Positions 11,101-20,875 of a stretch of DNA of 64,000 bases are shown here, one piece after another (the first letter of the stretch is position 1; every line of letters starts with the position of its first letter). Source of the DNA: Coemansia sp. RSA 487. Its lineage: Eukaryota; Kickxellomycota; Kickxellomycetes; Kickxellales; Kickxellaceae. A program made the translations under genes and the position numbers. The notes below the pieces were generated by a model. It was not told where the DNA came from and did no database searches. It was given only the letters and a program-made list of their open reading frames with translations. The stretch is from the NCBI GenBank assembly GCA_027577595.1, contig JANBRJ010000017.1:62001-126000 (forward strand). Reading direction: 5' to 3'.

Positions 11101-11832
11101 GACGTTGGCTTGGCACAGGAGCCGGTACACGTGGCCCGCTATGCGCAGCACCACGTCCGGCGTCCTGCTCCCTGCTTCGCTATGCTTGCCCAGCCGCGCA
11201 TCCAGTGTCGCTTGCGCTCCGGATACCCACTTGTCTGCGCGTGTGCGCTCGGCTGCCGTTGCCGTGCGCAACACAAACGCCAGAACCACGCCCGAGTTCT
11301 CGTCGCCTCCGCGTAGGAACGTGTACTCGGGATCGAACAGCTTCCCGGCGGCCTTTGCCTCGCCACTACGCATGGGGCTCATCGCCAAGCATGCGCCTGT
11401 ATGTGGGTTCTTTGCACACACATCGCCAAAAACAAGCGATTCCCCGCTGTCGCCCATAGCTTCTGTTTGCAGCTGCGTAAAGATCTTATCCACTTGTGAT
11501 GCAGCCTTGCGATATGCGCGGCTCTCTTGCAGATCGGATTCGAGCGCTTGCGCATGGATGGCGACCGCAAAAATATCGGAGCTGACACCTGTGCTTGGTA
11601 GCGCTGCTGATGACAGCGGCGTGACGCTGAGCTTGGACGCGCCCTTCAATTGTCGGTAGCTGACCGCGTACGATGGAAACGGTCCGTGGGCAGCGCCAAT
11701 GAACAGCGCATCTTGCCGTGCAGTCTGTAGCAGGAAATAGCATCCGCAGAAAACAAGTATGGTGCAAAGACCGATTATCTCGATTGGCTTGCGAGCCACG
11801 GTGCGTGTGGCGCGGGAGATTAGTGTGAACAT
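8161..11832 (-). CDS. HMG1: HMG-CoA reductase with sterol-sensing membrane domain
   Basis: A 1223-residue ER membrane enzyme that reduces HMG-CoA to mevalonate with NADPH, the committed step to sterols and isoprenoids. The N-terminal half carries a first helix ([16 protein letters not shown]), then a lumenal loop and a sterol-sensing-type bundle (for example [20 protein letters not shown]). A Ser-rich linker follows. The catalytic C-terminus has [19 protein letters not shown], the catalytic Glu in [11 protein letters not shown], the Asp in [24 protein letters not shown], and the general-acid His in [10 protein letters not shown]. The residue equivalent to the mammalian AMPK-regulated Ser after this His reads Ala. 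The start is the first ATG ([15 protein letters not shown]). No intron is needed. Confidence 0.95.
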   Translation of the reverse strand: MFTLISRATRTVARKPIEIIGLCTILVFCGCYFLLQTARQDALFIGAAHGPFPSYAVSYRQLKGASKLSVTPLSSAALPSTGVSSDIFAVAIHAQALESDLQESRAYRKAASQVDKIFTQLQTEAMGDSGESLVFGDVCAKNPHTGACLAMSPMRSGEAKAAGKLFDPEYTFLRGGDENSGVVLAFVLRTATAAERTRADKWVSGAQATLDARLGKHSEAGSRTPDVVLRIAGHVYRLLCQANVGEVLLVFMSYAITISTFINTFVTMRRYGSQITLALSVIFSGFCAFVFAIVAMRVLGYSINVVLLTEALPFLIICVGFDKYLTLTRAVLLAAYSDRQQQRPDATVADAPPNVLTTTITPAQIQSQMSRGVAKCAGRLIKDYLFEISILAIGVFAGVPQLHEVCLIMSFILMFDAVFMFTLYSAVLTLKLDIIRVRLQNRIIGSGNKALSSVAEDDADDLTVSDDVSPALYKKIALKALSDDETRSENKTIRQLKSLVLGGFVLISCIESCGYMLGAFSLNSFFANMRSEPADALPLVATNAIVEATGFPALDRAAAPIVAMVAEINASTSATGSPSVVRVLPVSSWFIDGRNAAAAAAASVDSSSMVIALLAAAVVGSLSFNIYLAFFRASSQQDAKHSADTLEGFLRSPSMASLNSGRTQSASVASSEDSFGDHTANASLEDVRTAVSLSRAAESLESARAELVSRKLGGNGSGHGIALHSTSALSSFVPRVDSSTDMVMKKERISSPVAADTDASGSMRSLEVCRVVLEAQGPGGLTDDEVIQLVKASVIPPYALEKHLRDDIRAIKVRRALISRASMSGTLESSNLPYHHYDYSKVHGQCCENVIGIMPLPVGVAGPFCIDGETLHIPMATTEGALVASTSRGCKAITLGGGATTVLTKDGMTRGPCLQLPSLSRANELRAWLESDGGLEEVRTAFQSTSRFAKLRALKVVLAGRLVFVRFATFTGDAMGMNMISKGCEKALAHIKARFADCIVVSVSGNYCIDKKPAAINWIEGRGKSVAAEAVIPGDVVRRVLKTTVDAMCTLNVSKNLVGSAMAGSVGGFNAHAANTLTAVYLATGQDPAQNVESSMCITLMEPANDGQDLRISCTMPSIEVGTVGGGTTLPPQAACLEMLQCRGPHPDTPGANAQRLARIVCAAVMAGELSLCAALASGDLVRSHIALNRAAPATPANTPQQSSADIASMAVARSEAAANGRQ

Positions 11833-12405
11833 TTTGTTTAGGTTCAGTTCGCAGATAGCTTGGAGCTATGAGAATAATAATAAAAGCGGCTCTTTTCTTT
11901 CCCTCCGTTAATGTTCCAACGAAAAGGGATTCCCAAATCTTTAAAAGAAATTAAAATAAGAAAGTGCACCCAGCTAACGGGAGAAAGCAAAATAAGAAAG
12001 AAAAAATACTGAGACTTTTATTTTGTTTGAACTAGAACACAACAAAAATAGCAATTTCATTGGGGTTTTTTTTCTCTTTGCGGGCTGACCCCCTCCCCTC
12101 CCCAATTGTCTTTGTCGAGTCGTTCTGCTTTGCTGAAACGTGCTTGCCTGCTGCACGTGCATGCCAAGCCAAATACACACAGCAAGCTTCCCAGTCTGTG
12201 CATGTTTTGCGCTCATTCTGTTGCTGCCCAATCATCTGTCGCTATTGACAAAACAGCAGGATCTTCCTTGCGTAATATAATCATACATTTAAAACTCCCA
12301 GAGTAAATCGCTTTTCTAGATACTGGAATGATAAGCATTTATTCAGCACAGAGTTCGGCTCTTTCATAAAAGCGCAAGAAACAGATCACTAGAAGAAAAA
12401 GAAGC
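11833..12405. other. Intergenic, HMG1 upstream region
   Basis: A 573-bp stretch containing the HMG1 promoter and the 3' side of the ubiquitin-like gene. It holds A/T tracts and no supportable gene. No sterol-regulatory site could be assigned by eye. Confidence 0.5.
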
Positions 12406-12639
12406 TCAGGTTCTCGACAATTCAAAGTAGATATTGGTGCCTTCGAAATCAGCCAGCGTCTTGCCTTTCGTCATCTTGCCCATGGATCCGCTCTTGAGTG
12501 TTTCCTTTTCCGGCTTGAATGTAGGCATGCGCTTCTGGATGACCTTCACCAGCTCTTCATATGTTGTGGTATCTTCCAGGCCCTCGAATCGAAGCTTTGT
12601 TGACGATCTGTCTGCAACAATGACGTTTACTTTTCCCAT
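12406..12639 (-). CDS. Small ubiquitin-like (beta-grasp) protein
   Basis: A free-standing 77-residue protein. The pattern fits ubiquitin: strand 1 KVNVIVADRS, strand 2 TKLRFEGL, helix TTYEELVKVIQKRM, then a loop and GKTLADFEGTNIYFELSRT, which lines up with the GRTLSDYNI-TLHLVLRL end of ubiquitin. The chain stops at SRT, so there is no C-terminal Gly-Gly. It therefore probably cannot be conjugated as encoded and may act as a binding module. A missed upstream exon is possible but not required. The exact family was not recognised. Confidence 0.6.
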   Translation of the reverse strand: MGKVNVIVADRSSTKLRFEGLEDTTTYEELVKVIQKRMPTFKPEKETLKSGSMGKMTKGKTLADFEGTNIYFELSRT

Positions 12640-13849
12640 TGCCAGTCCACGTATTTGGTAATAAAAAAAAAGATAGATGTTGGTTCAACCGCGTATAAGG
12701 AAGCGAAGCAAGCCTTATTCAATTCTTTTAATTTTTGGGTAGTCAATTTTTGATTGATCGCAGATCAAGGAGCTTGTATGGATCACTCGAGTGTTGTGGG
12801 CTTTGGCCACATGGCCTGTGCTACAGTTCCATTTAAGCAGACCCTGACCCTGGCTGGAATTACTCTCTCAGCTACTCCCACTCGCTCTCCGCTATACGCA
12901 TATGAGAGAGACTGGAACTTGGATTGCTGATAAAAGTCCACAGCAAATATGCGGTTTTGCTGATAGGTTCACGTTTGGTTACATTTCTTTCTCAGTCTAT
13001 TCACTACATGACTACAATAATCTCTTTTTTCATTGTTACAGTTCTATTTATATTGGCGCGTAAACCGTTTCTCCGTTGATAGCAGGATATAGACTTTGGT
13101 GGGTCACGCCTATTCTAATCCTGGGTTTGCACTCTATAAAAAAGAGAGATGTTGCGGCAGTCCTCCACCAGGGTAAGGTTTTAAAAAAGAGATAAAAGCT
13201 CACGACTGCTTTCTTGCTTTATTTTTCACATGCACTGCAGCTAGACATATAATACAAACGCTCATGGTGGTAAAAAAAAAGCGTCACTTTTTTAGGCATG
13301 TGAACATTAACATTGCAACTAATCATCCATTCTGATAATCGAGAGCGTAAATGACTGGATTCAGCTGAAATATAAAGATAAGCAAAGGTGTATGACTCTC
13401 TTTCAATAGATAAAGAAAGGAAGCCCCTTTATCTTGGCATATGCCAAACATCAAAGGATCCAATTATAAGCGAAGGAGGATCTTTGATAGTTCTCAAAGT
13501 GCATTTTCCTCACATGTGCTTGATAAATTCCCACTTTGTCATCTCGTGCTTTTTACCCCCTTTTCAAAAGGAGATTTATCTTTCCCGGAGTTTCTTTATA
13601 CAATAAATGCTCCGATAAGCAACAAACAAACAAGCAAGCAGCATCCAGCTGTTAAGCTCTGGACGTAAAAAAAGGCCTATACACCCAGCTTCATAGCGTT
13701 TATGGTGTCTTTGAAAGGATGATGTATGCAACGGATAAACTTTGTGCCTTTTGAAATACTCCCCTGGAGCTATATAAATGGCCCGTGTGGTGCGCTGGCA
13801 AAATATCGCCCACTACCTTTCTGTTCCTGTATATCAGTAGCAATTTTCT
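12640..13849. other. Long intergenic region upstream of ICL1
   Basis: A 1.2-kb region with no supportable ORF. The last 100 bp is the ICL1 promoter (see the separate entry). The rest is ordinary mixed-composition DNA. T-loop-like strings were checked and no tRNA cloverleaf could be built. Confidence 0.5.
13764..13779 (+). promoter_or_regulatory. ICL1 TATA box with adjacent CreA/Mig1-like site
   Basis: TATATAAAT at 13771-13779 lies 150 bp before the chosen ICL1 start. Immediately upstream, CTGGAG at 13764-13769 fits the fungal carbon-catabolite repressor consensus SYGGRG. Isocitrate lyase is glucose-repressed in most fungi, so a repressor site at the TATA box would make sense. Binding is inferred from the consensus only. 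Confidence 0.5.
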
Positions 13850-13921
13850 ATGCAACAACCATCCATAGACGCATCCAAACATTTTACTTTCTATAACAGC
13901 ACACTCGTAAAATCTAAAAGA

Positions 13922-15565
13922 ATGGTACAATCCCAGTCTGCCCAGATCATTGATGCCGAAGAGAGGCGTTTCCGCGAGCAAGTAGAGCAAGTCAAGCAAT
14001 GGTGGCAGAGCCCGCGGTTCCGCAACATCACTCGGCCCTACAGCGCAGAGAGCATAGTCGCAAAGCGCGGCACCCTGCACCAGACCTACGCATCAAATGA
14101 ACAGGCAAAAAAAATATTTGCGCTATTTTCCCAGCGGTTTGCATCCAAGACGCCGTCGCACACGTTCGGATGCCTTGATCCGATCCAAGTCGCACAGATG
14201 GCCAAGTATTTGGAAACTGTGTACGTTTCAGGATGGCAATCGTCGTCGACGGCCAGCTCCAGCAACGAGCCGGGTCCCGATCTCGCCGACTACCCGATGG
14301 ACACGCTGCCTAAGAAGGTCGACCAGCTGTTCAAAGCGCAGCTGTTCCACGATCGCAGGCAGAACGAAGAGCGTATGTCTGTGCCCGCCGACCAGCGCGC
14401 CAGCCTCCCATGCATCGACTTCCTGCGGCCCATCATTGCCGACGCCGACACTGGCCACGGCGGCATCACCGCCAACATGAAGCTGGCCAAGATGTTTGTC
14501 GAAGCAGGCGCCGCCGGCATCCATATCGAAGACCAGGCTGCTGGCACCAAAAAGTGCGGCCACATGGCAGGCAAGGTTCTGGTACCTGTTTCTGAGCACA
14601 TCAACCGGTTGGTGGCGATCCGCGCACAGTTCGATATAATGGGCACCGAGACGCTTCTTGTTGCACGCACAGACGCCGAGGCCGCAACTCTGCTGACAAG
14701 CAACATCGACCCACGCGACCACCCGTTCATCTTGGGCTCTACCAACCGCGCGCTTTCCTCGCTGGCTTCGGTGATGAGCGCCGCCCAGGCCCGCGGCATC
14801 TCGGGTGCCGAACTCGAGCGCATCGAGAAGGAGTGGAACGACAAGGCTGGCATCATGACATTTACCGAGGCTGTTGTGGCTTGGGCGCAGTCGAAGCGCA
14901 ATGCGTACACCGATGCCCAGATCTCTGCGTTCGTCAAGCAGGCCGGCGGTCTGTCGAACATCGAGGCCCGTGCGCTGTCGCTCAAGACATTCGGCGGCCA
15001 GGCAGCAGAAGTCTTCTGGGACTGGGACGCGCCGCGCCCCCGTGAAGGCTACTACCGGTACCGCGGCGGCACGCAAGCATGCATCATGCGCGCCATTGCC
15101 TATTCTCCGTACAGCGACCTGCTGTGGATGGAGACCGCCAAGCCAATCCTCAAGCAGGCCGAGGAGTTTGCGCGCGGCGTGCGCAGCGTCTACCCAGACC
15201 AGTGGCTGGCGTACAACTTGTCCCCGTCCTTCAACTGGGACGCTGCCGGACTCACCGACACCGATATGGAAGCCTACGTGCCCAGCCTCGGCAAGCTCGG
15301 CTTTGTCTGGCAGTTCATCACACTTGGCGGCTTCCACGCAACCGGCCTGTCAGTCGACATCTTTGCGCGCGAGTACTCCCAGCGCGGCATGTACGCTTAC
15401 GTCAACGGCATCCAACGCCAGGAGCGCGCGAACGGCGTCGAGACCCTTGCGCACCAGAAGTGGTCCGGCGCCAAATACGTTGATGGTTTGATGGCCATTG
15501 CGTCTGGCGGCGTCTCGGCAACAGCCGCAATGGGCGCAGGTGTCACCGAAGCCCAGTTCAAGTGA
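13922..15565 (+). CDS. ICL1: Isocitrate lyase
   Basis: A 547-residue enzyme splitting isocitrate into glyoxylate and succinate, the first step of the glyoxylate bypass. Visible family features include [20 protein letters not shown] near residue 103, the metal-binding [12 protein letters not shown], and the signature KKCGHM with active-site Cys212. NLSPSFNWD follows near the C-terminus. The frame also has an ATG at 13850, but the TATA box sits only about 70 bp before it, and the alignment with yeast Icl1 starts at [15 protein letters not shown], so 13922 was chosen. The protein ends AQFK, which is not a classical PTS1, so peroxisomal location is not shown. Confidence 0.95.
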   Translation: MVQSQSAQIIDAEERRFREQVEQVKQWWQSPRFRNITRPYSAESIVAKRGTLHQTYASNEQAKKIFALFSQRFASKTPSHTFGCLDPIQVAQMAKYLETVYVSGWQSSSTASSSNEPGPDLADYPMDTLPKKVDQLFKAQLFHDRRQNEERMSVPADQRASLPCIDFLRPIIADADTGHGGITANMKLAKMFVEAGAAGIHIEDQAAGTKKCGHMAGKVLVPVSEHINRLVAIRAQFDIMGTETLLVARTDAEAATLLTSNIDPRDHPFILGSTNRALSSLASVMSAAQARGISGAELERIEKEWNDKAGIMTFTEAVVAWAQSKRNAYTDAQISAFVKQAGGLSNIEARALSLKTFGGQAAEVFWDWDAPRPREGYYRYRGGTQACIMRAIAYSPYSDLLWMETAKPILKQAEEFARGVRSVYPDQWLAYNLSPSFNWDAAGLTDTDMEAYVPSLGKLGFVWQFITLGGFHATGLSVDIFAREYSQRGMYAYVNGIQRQERANGVETLAHQKWSGAKYVDGLMAIASGGVSATAAMGAGVTEAQFK

Positions 15566-15632
15566 TCTAATCATCTGTTGGCTAGACAGTATCTTTTCAT
15601 CTAACTATTATTACATGTTGTTCGTTATTTAT

Positions 15633-15962
15633 TTATCCACCATGTAGAGTCGAAATGAACAGCACATTATCGTTGTTGTTAAGAACAGTATCGATGCCAT
15701 CCTCGACCTCCCAGTCGATCTCATTGATTATGACTAGGATGCCGGGACACACTGTGTCGTCCTTTGAGAACAGCTCCTTCTTCTCCGCTACCACATTGTC
15801 CCTTATATAGATGATAAGATCGCGCACTGTCGTTGTTGGCTGCTGTTGCGAGGATACTGGCAGGTCGATCTGCGTCTTTCGCATCTTGTCTTTCATCAGC
15901 AGTTCCATACCGCCGCTGAACTCGACGCTCAGGTTGATCGTATTCTCGCTCTTTTCGGCCAT
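15633..15962 (-). CDS. URM1: Ubiquitin-related modifier URM1
   Basis: A 109-residue sulphur-carrier protein. It serves as sulphur donor for thiolation of wobble uridine in cytosolic tRNAs and can also be conjugated to proteins (family knowledge). The beta-grasp pattern is clear: INLSVEFSGGMELL at the start, TTTVRDLIIYIRDNVV in the middle, then CPGILVIINEIDWEVEDG and LFISTLHGG. It ends exactly in Gly-Gly, the site of thiocarboxylation, as required. Length is slightly above the usual 99-101 because of a short Gln/Pro/Thr insertion. Confidence 0.95.
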   Translation of the reverse strand: MAEKSENTINLSVEFSGGMELLMKDKMRKTQIDLPVSSQQQPTTTVRDLIIYIRDNVVAEKKELFSKDDTVCPGILVIINEIDWEVEDGIDTVLNNNDNVLFISTLHGG

Positions 15963-16294
15963 TCCTCGAGGTTTATAGTTTCTTCGGCTGTTGGTACGAT
16001 TATAAACACAGAAGTATATTGCAAATTTTTTCCTTTGGCTTTAGCTGACGATGACCAATTCCCGCATAGTTTACACCTGTACTTCCTTGATCCATATTGT
16101 GGGTACATTCCATTTTAAGCAACGCTTCTTGTAACCAACATTTATATTATGTTTCTTTGGTCCCTCTCCCACTCACAACTCAAGCAGTGTGTTCGCTGAA
16201 AACAGAGGGAAAAGAAAGAGAAGGGAAAAGCACCAATCCATTGAAAAGATAATCCCGACACAAGACAAAAACAAAATTTGCTTTTTTATATATT
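15963..16294. other. Intergenic between URM1 and RPL19
   Basis: A 332-bp stretch containing the URM1 promoter and the RPL19 3' region. Nothing else seen. Confidence 0.5.
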
Positions 16295-17422
16295 TTAGTC
16301 GGCGTTGAGGAGAGCATCGCGCTTGGCAGCAATGCGCTCAGCACGGCGCTCGCGAGCAGCCTTGTTGCGCAGGCGGTGGGCCTCAGTCTGCTTCTCAAGC
16401 TCCTTGTTACGAGCATCCTCAGCCTTCTTCTTGTGGATGTACTCCATAAGCACACGCTTGCTCTTGAAAGCTCCACCCTTGGACCTCAAGTACAGTTCGT
16501 GGTACATGGTGCGGTTGATCTTGTTCTGCTCGCGGTACCTGCGCAGAAGGTTACGGAGAACGCGCATGTGGCGCATCCACAGGAGCGACGTCGGCATACG
16601 GGCCTCGGCGGTACCCTTGCGCCTACCGTGTCCGGAGTGGCGACCCAGGCGCTTGGCAGCTGCGTGCTCGCGGATGCGGAAACGCGAGTGCGATGCCTGA
16701 GGCTTCTTGAAGATCAGCCCGCTCTTGACGAGCTTGCGGATGTTCTGGCGCGAGTTGGCTTGCGAGATCTCGGTGGCCTCGTTCGGGTCGAGCCAGATCT
16801 TGCGCTGTCCGCACTTGAGGACCGACGCGGCGAGGCGTTTCTGAGTAGAGAGGTTCGACCTACAGAAAGTTATTTTGTTTCGGTATCAAAGAAAAGTTCC
16901 TTTAGTGTTAGAAAAACTACAGAGCATTTTCCAATAGAGAAGGGTGTGTTTTTCTCCACTCCCCTTTAACATTTTGTCTCCTCTGTTTGCCTCTGCCAGT
17001 GGAAAATAACAAGAGAACCGCAGCAAGCAGGCAACCGAAAAAAGGAAAGAACCATGTGAGGCTGTCGTCCAGCCGTCAAACACTTCGAAAGCCAGCCCCT
17101 CAAAGTTCTTTTCTTGATCCTTCATTTCTGTATGCTACTGTTGCTGCCGATGCTGTCCTGTAGTGCAGCAAGACACAATAACAAAGTTGAGAAGGAGAGA
17201 AATCCAGAGTCTTAACGAATCTGCTCACAAATGAATGACCCTGTTTAGGCTACTCGTGAGGAGAGGGACCCGCGCTTTCCGTTTCCCTGGTTCCTTTCCT
17301 CTCCCGCTGTAAGAAAGAGGCGATCTCGTGCCGGTTTCGAAATCGGGACTTTCGATTTGGTTCCAAAAACCCAATCCCTGCTCCATCTTTTTGTTTTGTT
17401 TAGAAGAAAGAAAAGCTTACAT
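16295..17422 (-). CDS. RPL19: Cytosolic ribosomal protein eL19, intron splits the start codon
   Basis: Exon 2 (16295-16859) encodes [20 protein letters not shown], then [20 protein letters not shown] and the Arg/Lys-rich tail ending DALLNAD, which is eL19 throughout. Exon 2 lacks its own start. Its first base is the G after an acceptor CTGTAG. The best upstream donor is AAAT|GTAAGC at 17420, so the ATG would be made by joining AT (17422-17421) to G (16859). The sum, 567 nt, gives exactly 188 residues plus stop, the normal eL19 length. The intron would be 561 nt. A weaker donor (GTTAAA near 16968) is the alternative. Protein identity is certain; the first exon is inferred. Confidence 0.85.
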
Positions 17423-18071
17423 TTCAACTAGTGTGCAACGTTTAAAACTACGAGCCCGTAAATATTTGTTTGGAAATAAATGTAGGGAAGGAAAGAGAAG
17501 GATAGCTCTTTTAGATTTGCTAGTTCGCTTCAACGCATATAACCCCTTCCTTTCCTCGCTCAAAAAAAATGCTTTCCTTCATTGGGGGCTCTACAAGCTC
17601 TTTATTTTTTTTTTGTGCCTACATACTCTGAGCCTGATAAATTTTTTTCTCGATCCTGAGTCCTTTGTTGGAATCAGCTCGAGCCGCAGTGGATTGGTAG
17701 AGTCTGTATTTTTTGGCTTTGACCGTCTCTTGCCAGTGGTTTGAAGCGGTTCGGTGGGCTGCTGCAGTAAAACCCCCCAGCCAACAACTATGCCCTAAAC
17801 ATTGCACGTGATTTTGGTTGGTCCAATTAAAAACAGACTCTTTGTTTCTTTTTTTATGAGCGGGAAATCAATCAACTAGAAATGATGGTCTTCAGCTGCA
17901 GACGAAACTGCAACAACAACACTCTCACAGCGATAATCACACATACACATCTTCACAAGTCCACGAATCTTCTGTACAGTCAGTTAACTCTAAAAAGCCA
18001 CATTCTAGAAATACCCGATACCAGTTTGTAAATGTCAATATTAAAAATACGAGGGAAAAAGGAAAAGGAAA
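17423..18071. other. Intergenic between RPL19 and carbonic anhydrase
   Basis: A 649-bp region with pyrimidine-rich tracts upstream of RPL19. No ORF or RNA gene could be supported. Confidence 0.5.
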
Positions 18072-18797
18072 TCAATGCTCTGCAGGGCTGTTGAGCTTGT
18101 AGATAGATTCGACCTGTTTGGGCCCAGCAACCGAGATCTCTAGATCCTTGATCAGGCCGGAGCCGAGCTGGAGGACCCATCCGTGGACCTGCAGCTCGCG
18201 GCCCTCGTTCCACGCCTCATGAACGACCGGAAGCTTCGAGACGGTGCTGACGCCCTGAATGACGTTGAGCTCGCCAAGCTTATCGGCCCTCTCGTGCTCT
18301 GGCAGCGCGTTAATCTCGGCCTCGTTCGCCAAATACAGATCCTTGATCGGGCGTAGCCAGTGGTCCAGGATGCCAACCGAATCGTTGGACATTGCTGCCT
18401 TGACACCACCGCACCCGGTGTGTCCCGCAACAACGACGTGCTCAACCTTGAGGTGCTTGACAGCGTATTCGATGACGCTGAGGGCGTTGAGATCCTCGCT
18501 GGGGATCCTGTTGGCAATATTGCGGTGGACAAAGACGTCGCCCGGCTGCGTCCCAGTCAGCAAGTCGACTGCCATGCGCGAATCGGAGCAACCTATCCAC
18601 AGGACCTTGGGCGACTGGCCCTTGGCCAGGTTCTTAAAGTACTCGGGGTTCTTGGCTTGCACATTGGCGACCCATTCCTTGTTGCTTCCGATGATCTTGC
18701 AGATTGTGCTGCTTTGTGCGCTCATTGTACCGTTGCTATTTTGAAGAAGAGATCCAAATCTTAGTCGTTGAAGAACTGCTTGTGTGGGCCGAAACAT
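18072..18797 (-). CDS. Beta-class carbonic anhydrase
   Basis: A 241-residue zinc enzyme interconverting CO2 and bicarbonate. Zinc ligands are Cys70 (in CSDSR, with the Asp72-Arg74 dyad), His126 and Cys129 (in HTGCGG). The VFVHRNIANRI and DLNALSVIEYAV blocks are standard for plant-type beta-CAs. The frame is open further upstream but without an ATG. The first ATG gives MFRPTQAVLQRLRFGSLLQN, a plausible mitochondrial presequence. A second ATG at 18725 (MSAQSSTICK) would give a cytosolic form, so dual targeting from two starts is possible. The fungal homologue supplies bicarbonate for carboxylases at low CO2 (family knowledge). Confidence 0.93.
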   Translation of the reverse strand: MFRPTQAVLQRLRFGSLLQNSNGTMSAQSSTICKIIGSNKEWVANVQAKNPEYFKNLAKGQSPKVLWIGCSDSRMAVDLLTGTQPGDVFVHRNIANRIPSEDLNALSVIEYAVKHLKVEHVVVAGHTGCGGVKAAMSNDSVGILDHWLRPIKDLYLANEAEINALPEHERADKLGELNVIQGVSTVSKLPVVHEAWNEGRELQVHGWVLQLGSGLIKDLEISVAGPKQVESIYKLNSPAEH

Positions 18798-20249
18798 ATG
18801 TTTTGTAGAAAAGGAAGGGGGAACGAAGATTGGTAATAAAGGGGCAAGGGTAGCAGATATTCTTTTTATATCAAAGATCAAAGAAGTAAAAATACATAAT
18901 CATAGGCAAGAAACAAAAGTAGAAAGATAGCAAGCCTCGTTTCCCTCCCCGTTTGTACGCAGATACCATGCAATGCGAAGTGGGGGGAAGGGCGGAGATG
19001 CTACCGATTCTCGGCTTTCAGCGCAATATGGTCCAGAAGCGCAGTAAAAAAAGTCCCACGTACTTTCAGAGCAAAAAACAGAGCAACAAGCCTCCCTCCG
19101 TTTTTGCATCAAATTGGGAAACTCCAATTGATGTGTGCATATCAAATCAATTCCGAGCTGCCTGCAAAGTGAACTACGCCAGCACGACAATGAACGTTTA
19201 CGCTGGCTCTATGCAGTGTTTGCGATCTCTGCAATGGTTGCTTGAAACATGTGTTCAGAGTAGAAAGTATATCGAGGGAATATAATTGCAAGTAGCATGA
19301 TGCCCTTTGTGAAGATATGTAGACGGCTCTGACACGAGGAATCGCTCACCTTTGTCGATCTTTCCTCAAAAGGCTTTGCTCATACTCGATTGTACAACAT
19401 GAGTCCCCGCTCTGGCAATAACGAGCTGGAGTATGAATGCTTCGAAATGGTCAAATAGACAACGGCACTTACGATTCATGGCCATGAACGCCTGTGGCTG
19501 CCACTGCGATCATTGTCAGAAGCAGTGTAATGATACGGAAATGGTTCATTGTTGTGCAACTCAAAACACCAGATGTTATTTCTGGTTATGCTGCAGTTAT
19601 TTATTGCCGAAATGCGCAGGATCAAAGACAATGTTGTCAAGGAAAACGAGAAGCTAAAAAGGCAAACTGCCAAACATGAGATTGTTAACGCCTTTATATT
19701 TGAATTTGGTCTGTAAGCGCCCAGCTCCTCCGGGCTGGAAAAGAAACAAAAGATACTCCTACAGGGTTATACGCTTGGAGACGCCAAGAATATCAAAGCG
19801 CAGAGCATCCCTGACCCTGTAGAAATATCTCTTTGAATGTTTCTAGAAAAAGAGCAAACATCCGTGGTCAAAACAATGGAGATCCAATGTTTGGAATGTT
19901 CGCCAAAATAAAAGCATCTAATAAATCCGGACACATTGACAGCAAATAAAGACGAATAGGCAATCATCTCTGTCAACCAACCGCCTCAAGTAATCGTTGA
20001 GCCGTAAATACAAGAGCTGCAAGCAGATCACATAGTCCACATCAAAAATACACTCCTTGACATGACATCACTATAATATTCGTAATTTCCCGCGATTCCA
20101 CGCCCTTTCTCGTGTTGTCACGCACACAGAACATGGAGCAGCATGCACTGTACGCTTCCGTTAATGAAAACAATGAAAGCATGTATATTTTTCTTTTGGA
20201 CTCGGTGAACAAGCAATAAACAAAGATAGTAGGGAAATGTCGGATAGCG
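18798..20249. other. Long intergenic region, no gene recognised
   Basis: About 1.45 kb between carbonic anhydrase and the mitochondrial uS19 gene. Several open frames of 60-110 codons occur on both strands, but none shows coding-like composition, a family motif or a good start. A GC hairpin (CCAGC..GCTGG) occurs near 19720. Divergent transposon debris cannot be excluded. Confidence 0.4.
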
Positions 20250-20528
20250 CTACTTGTTCTTGGTCAGTCTATACGTAAACGGCTTTCTTGTGTGCGAAAA
20301 CTCGCCCAGCTTCCGCCCAACCATCTCTTCAGTTACATTAACTGGAAGGTAGCGGTGTCCGTTATGCACCATGAACTTTGCTCCAACCATGTGCGGCATT
20401 ATTGTGCACGCCCGCACCTTGGTCATTATCGGCTTTCCTGTCTTGACGCTTTCTTGGAGTTTTGGGAAATGCACGAAAAACGGTCCTTTCCACACAGACC
20501 GCGCAAACGCTGCTGCTGTAGTTCTCAT
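20250..20528 (-). CDS. RSM19: Mitochondrial small-subunit ribosomal protein uS19m
   Basis: A 92-residue protein, the normal length for bacterial-type S19. Motifs are SVWKGPFFVHFPKL near the start, KVRACTIMPHMVGAKFMVHN in the middle, and GEFSHTRKPFTYR near the end. These match the S-x-KKGPFVD, I-P-x-M-x-G and LGEF-TR blocks of S19. The open frame extends 43 codons upstream, but that part is hydrophobic leader DNA. The ATG at 20528 begins MRTTAAAFARSVWKGPF, a short basic N-terminus suited to mitochondrial import. It shares its upstream region with RPS18. Confidence 0.92.
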   Translation of the reverse strand: MRTTAAAFARSVWKGPFFVHFPKLQESVKTGKPIMTKVRACTIMPHMVGAKFMVHNGHRYLPVNVTEEMVGRKLGEFSHTRKPFTYRLTKNK

Positions 20529-20875
20529 TTCAAGGAAAGAGAATTGTGTATGTGCAATGTGTAAATGAAATAAATCAAGGAAATAGAGGAAAGCGCGAGA
20601 AATTAACAAGACAAAAGAATGCAAAAAAGTTGAATTTGGCCTTACCAAAAAAGGCACTTATCTTCAAGCCCAAAAAGCTAGATCATACCATCAGAATCAA
20701 AAAACTGATCAGTGGATCAGACAATTTCCTATTCTTTTTTTTTGCACTATTACAAATAACAAGCAGGTGTGCTCTGTCATTTTGTGCCTGTTTGAGATTG
20801 CATCCAACAAAGGTCCCATCTCTTTCAAAACATCACTCGGGTTGCGAATAATATCTATATTTCAAATCTAAAAAG
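20529..20875. other. Divergent promoter region RSM19/RPS18
   Basis: A 347-bp AT-rich region between two divergent ribosomal protein genes, one mitochondrial and one cytosolic. No individual site assigned. Confidence 0.5.

Noticed and set aside
14228-15337. 369-codon open frame on the minus strand
   Set aside because: Antisense shadow of isocitrate lyase with no family features.
17325-17380. tRNA-like T-loop string GGTTTCGAAATC
   Set aside because: The stem does not pair properly and no D arm or anticodon arm could be placed upstream. It also lies inside the inferred RPL19 intron.
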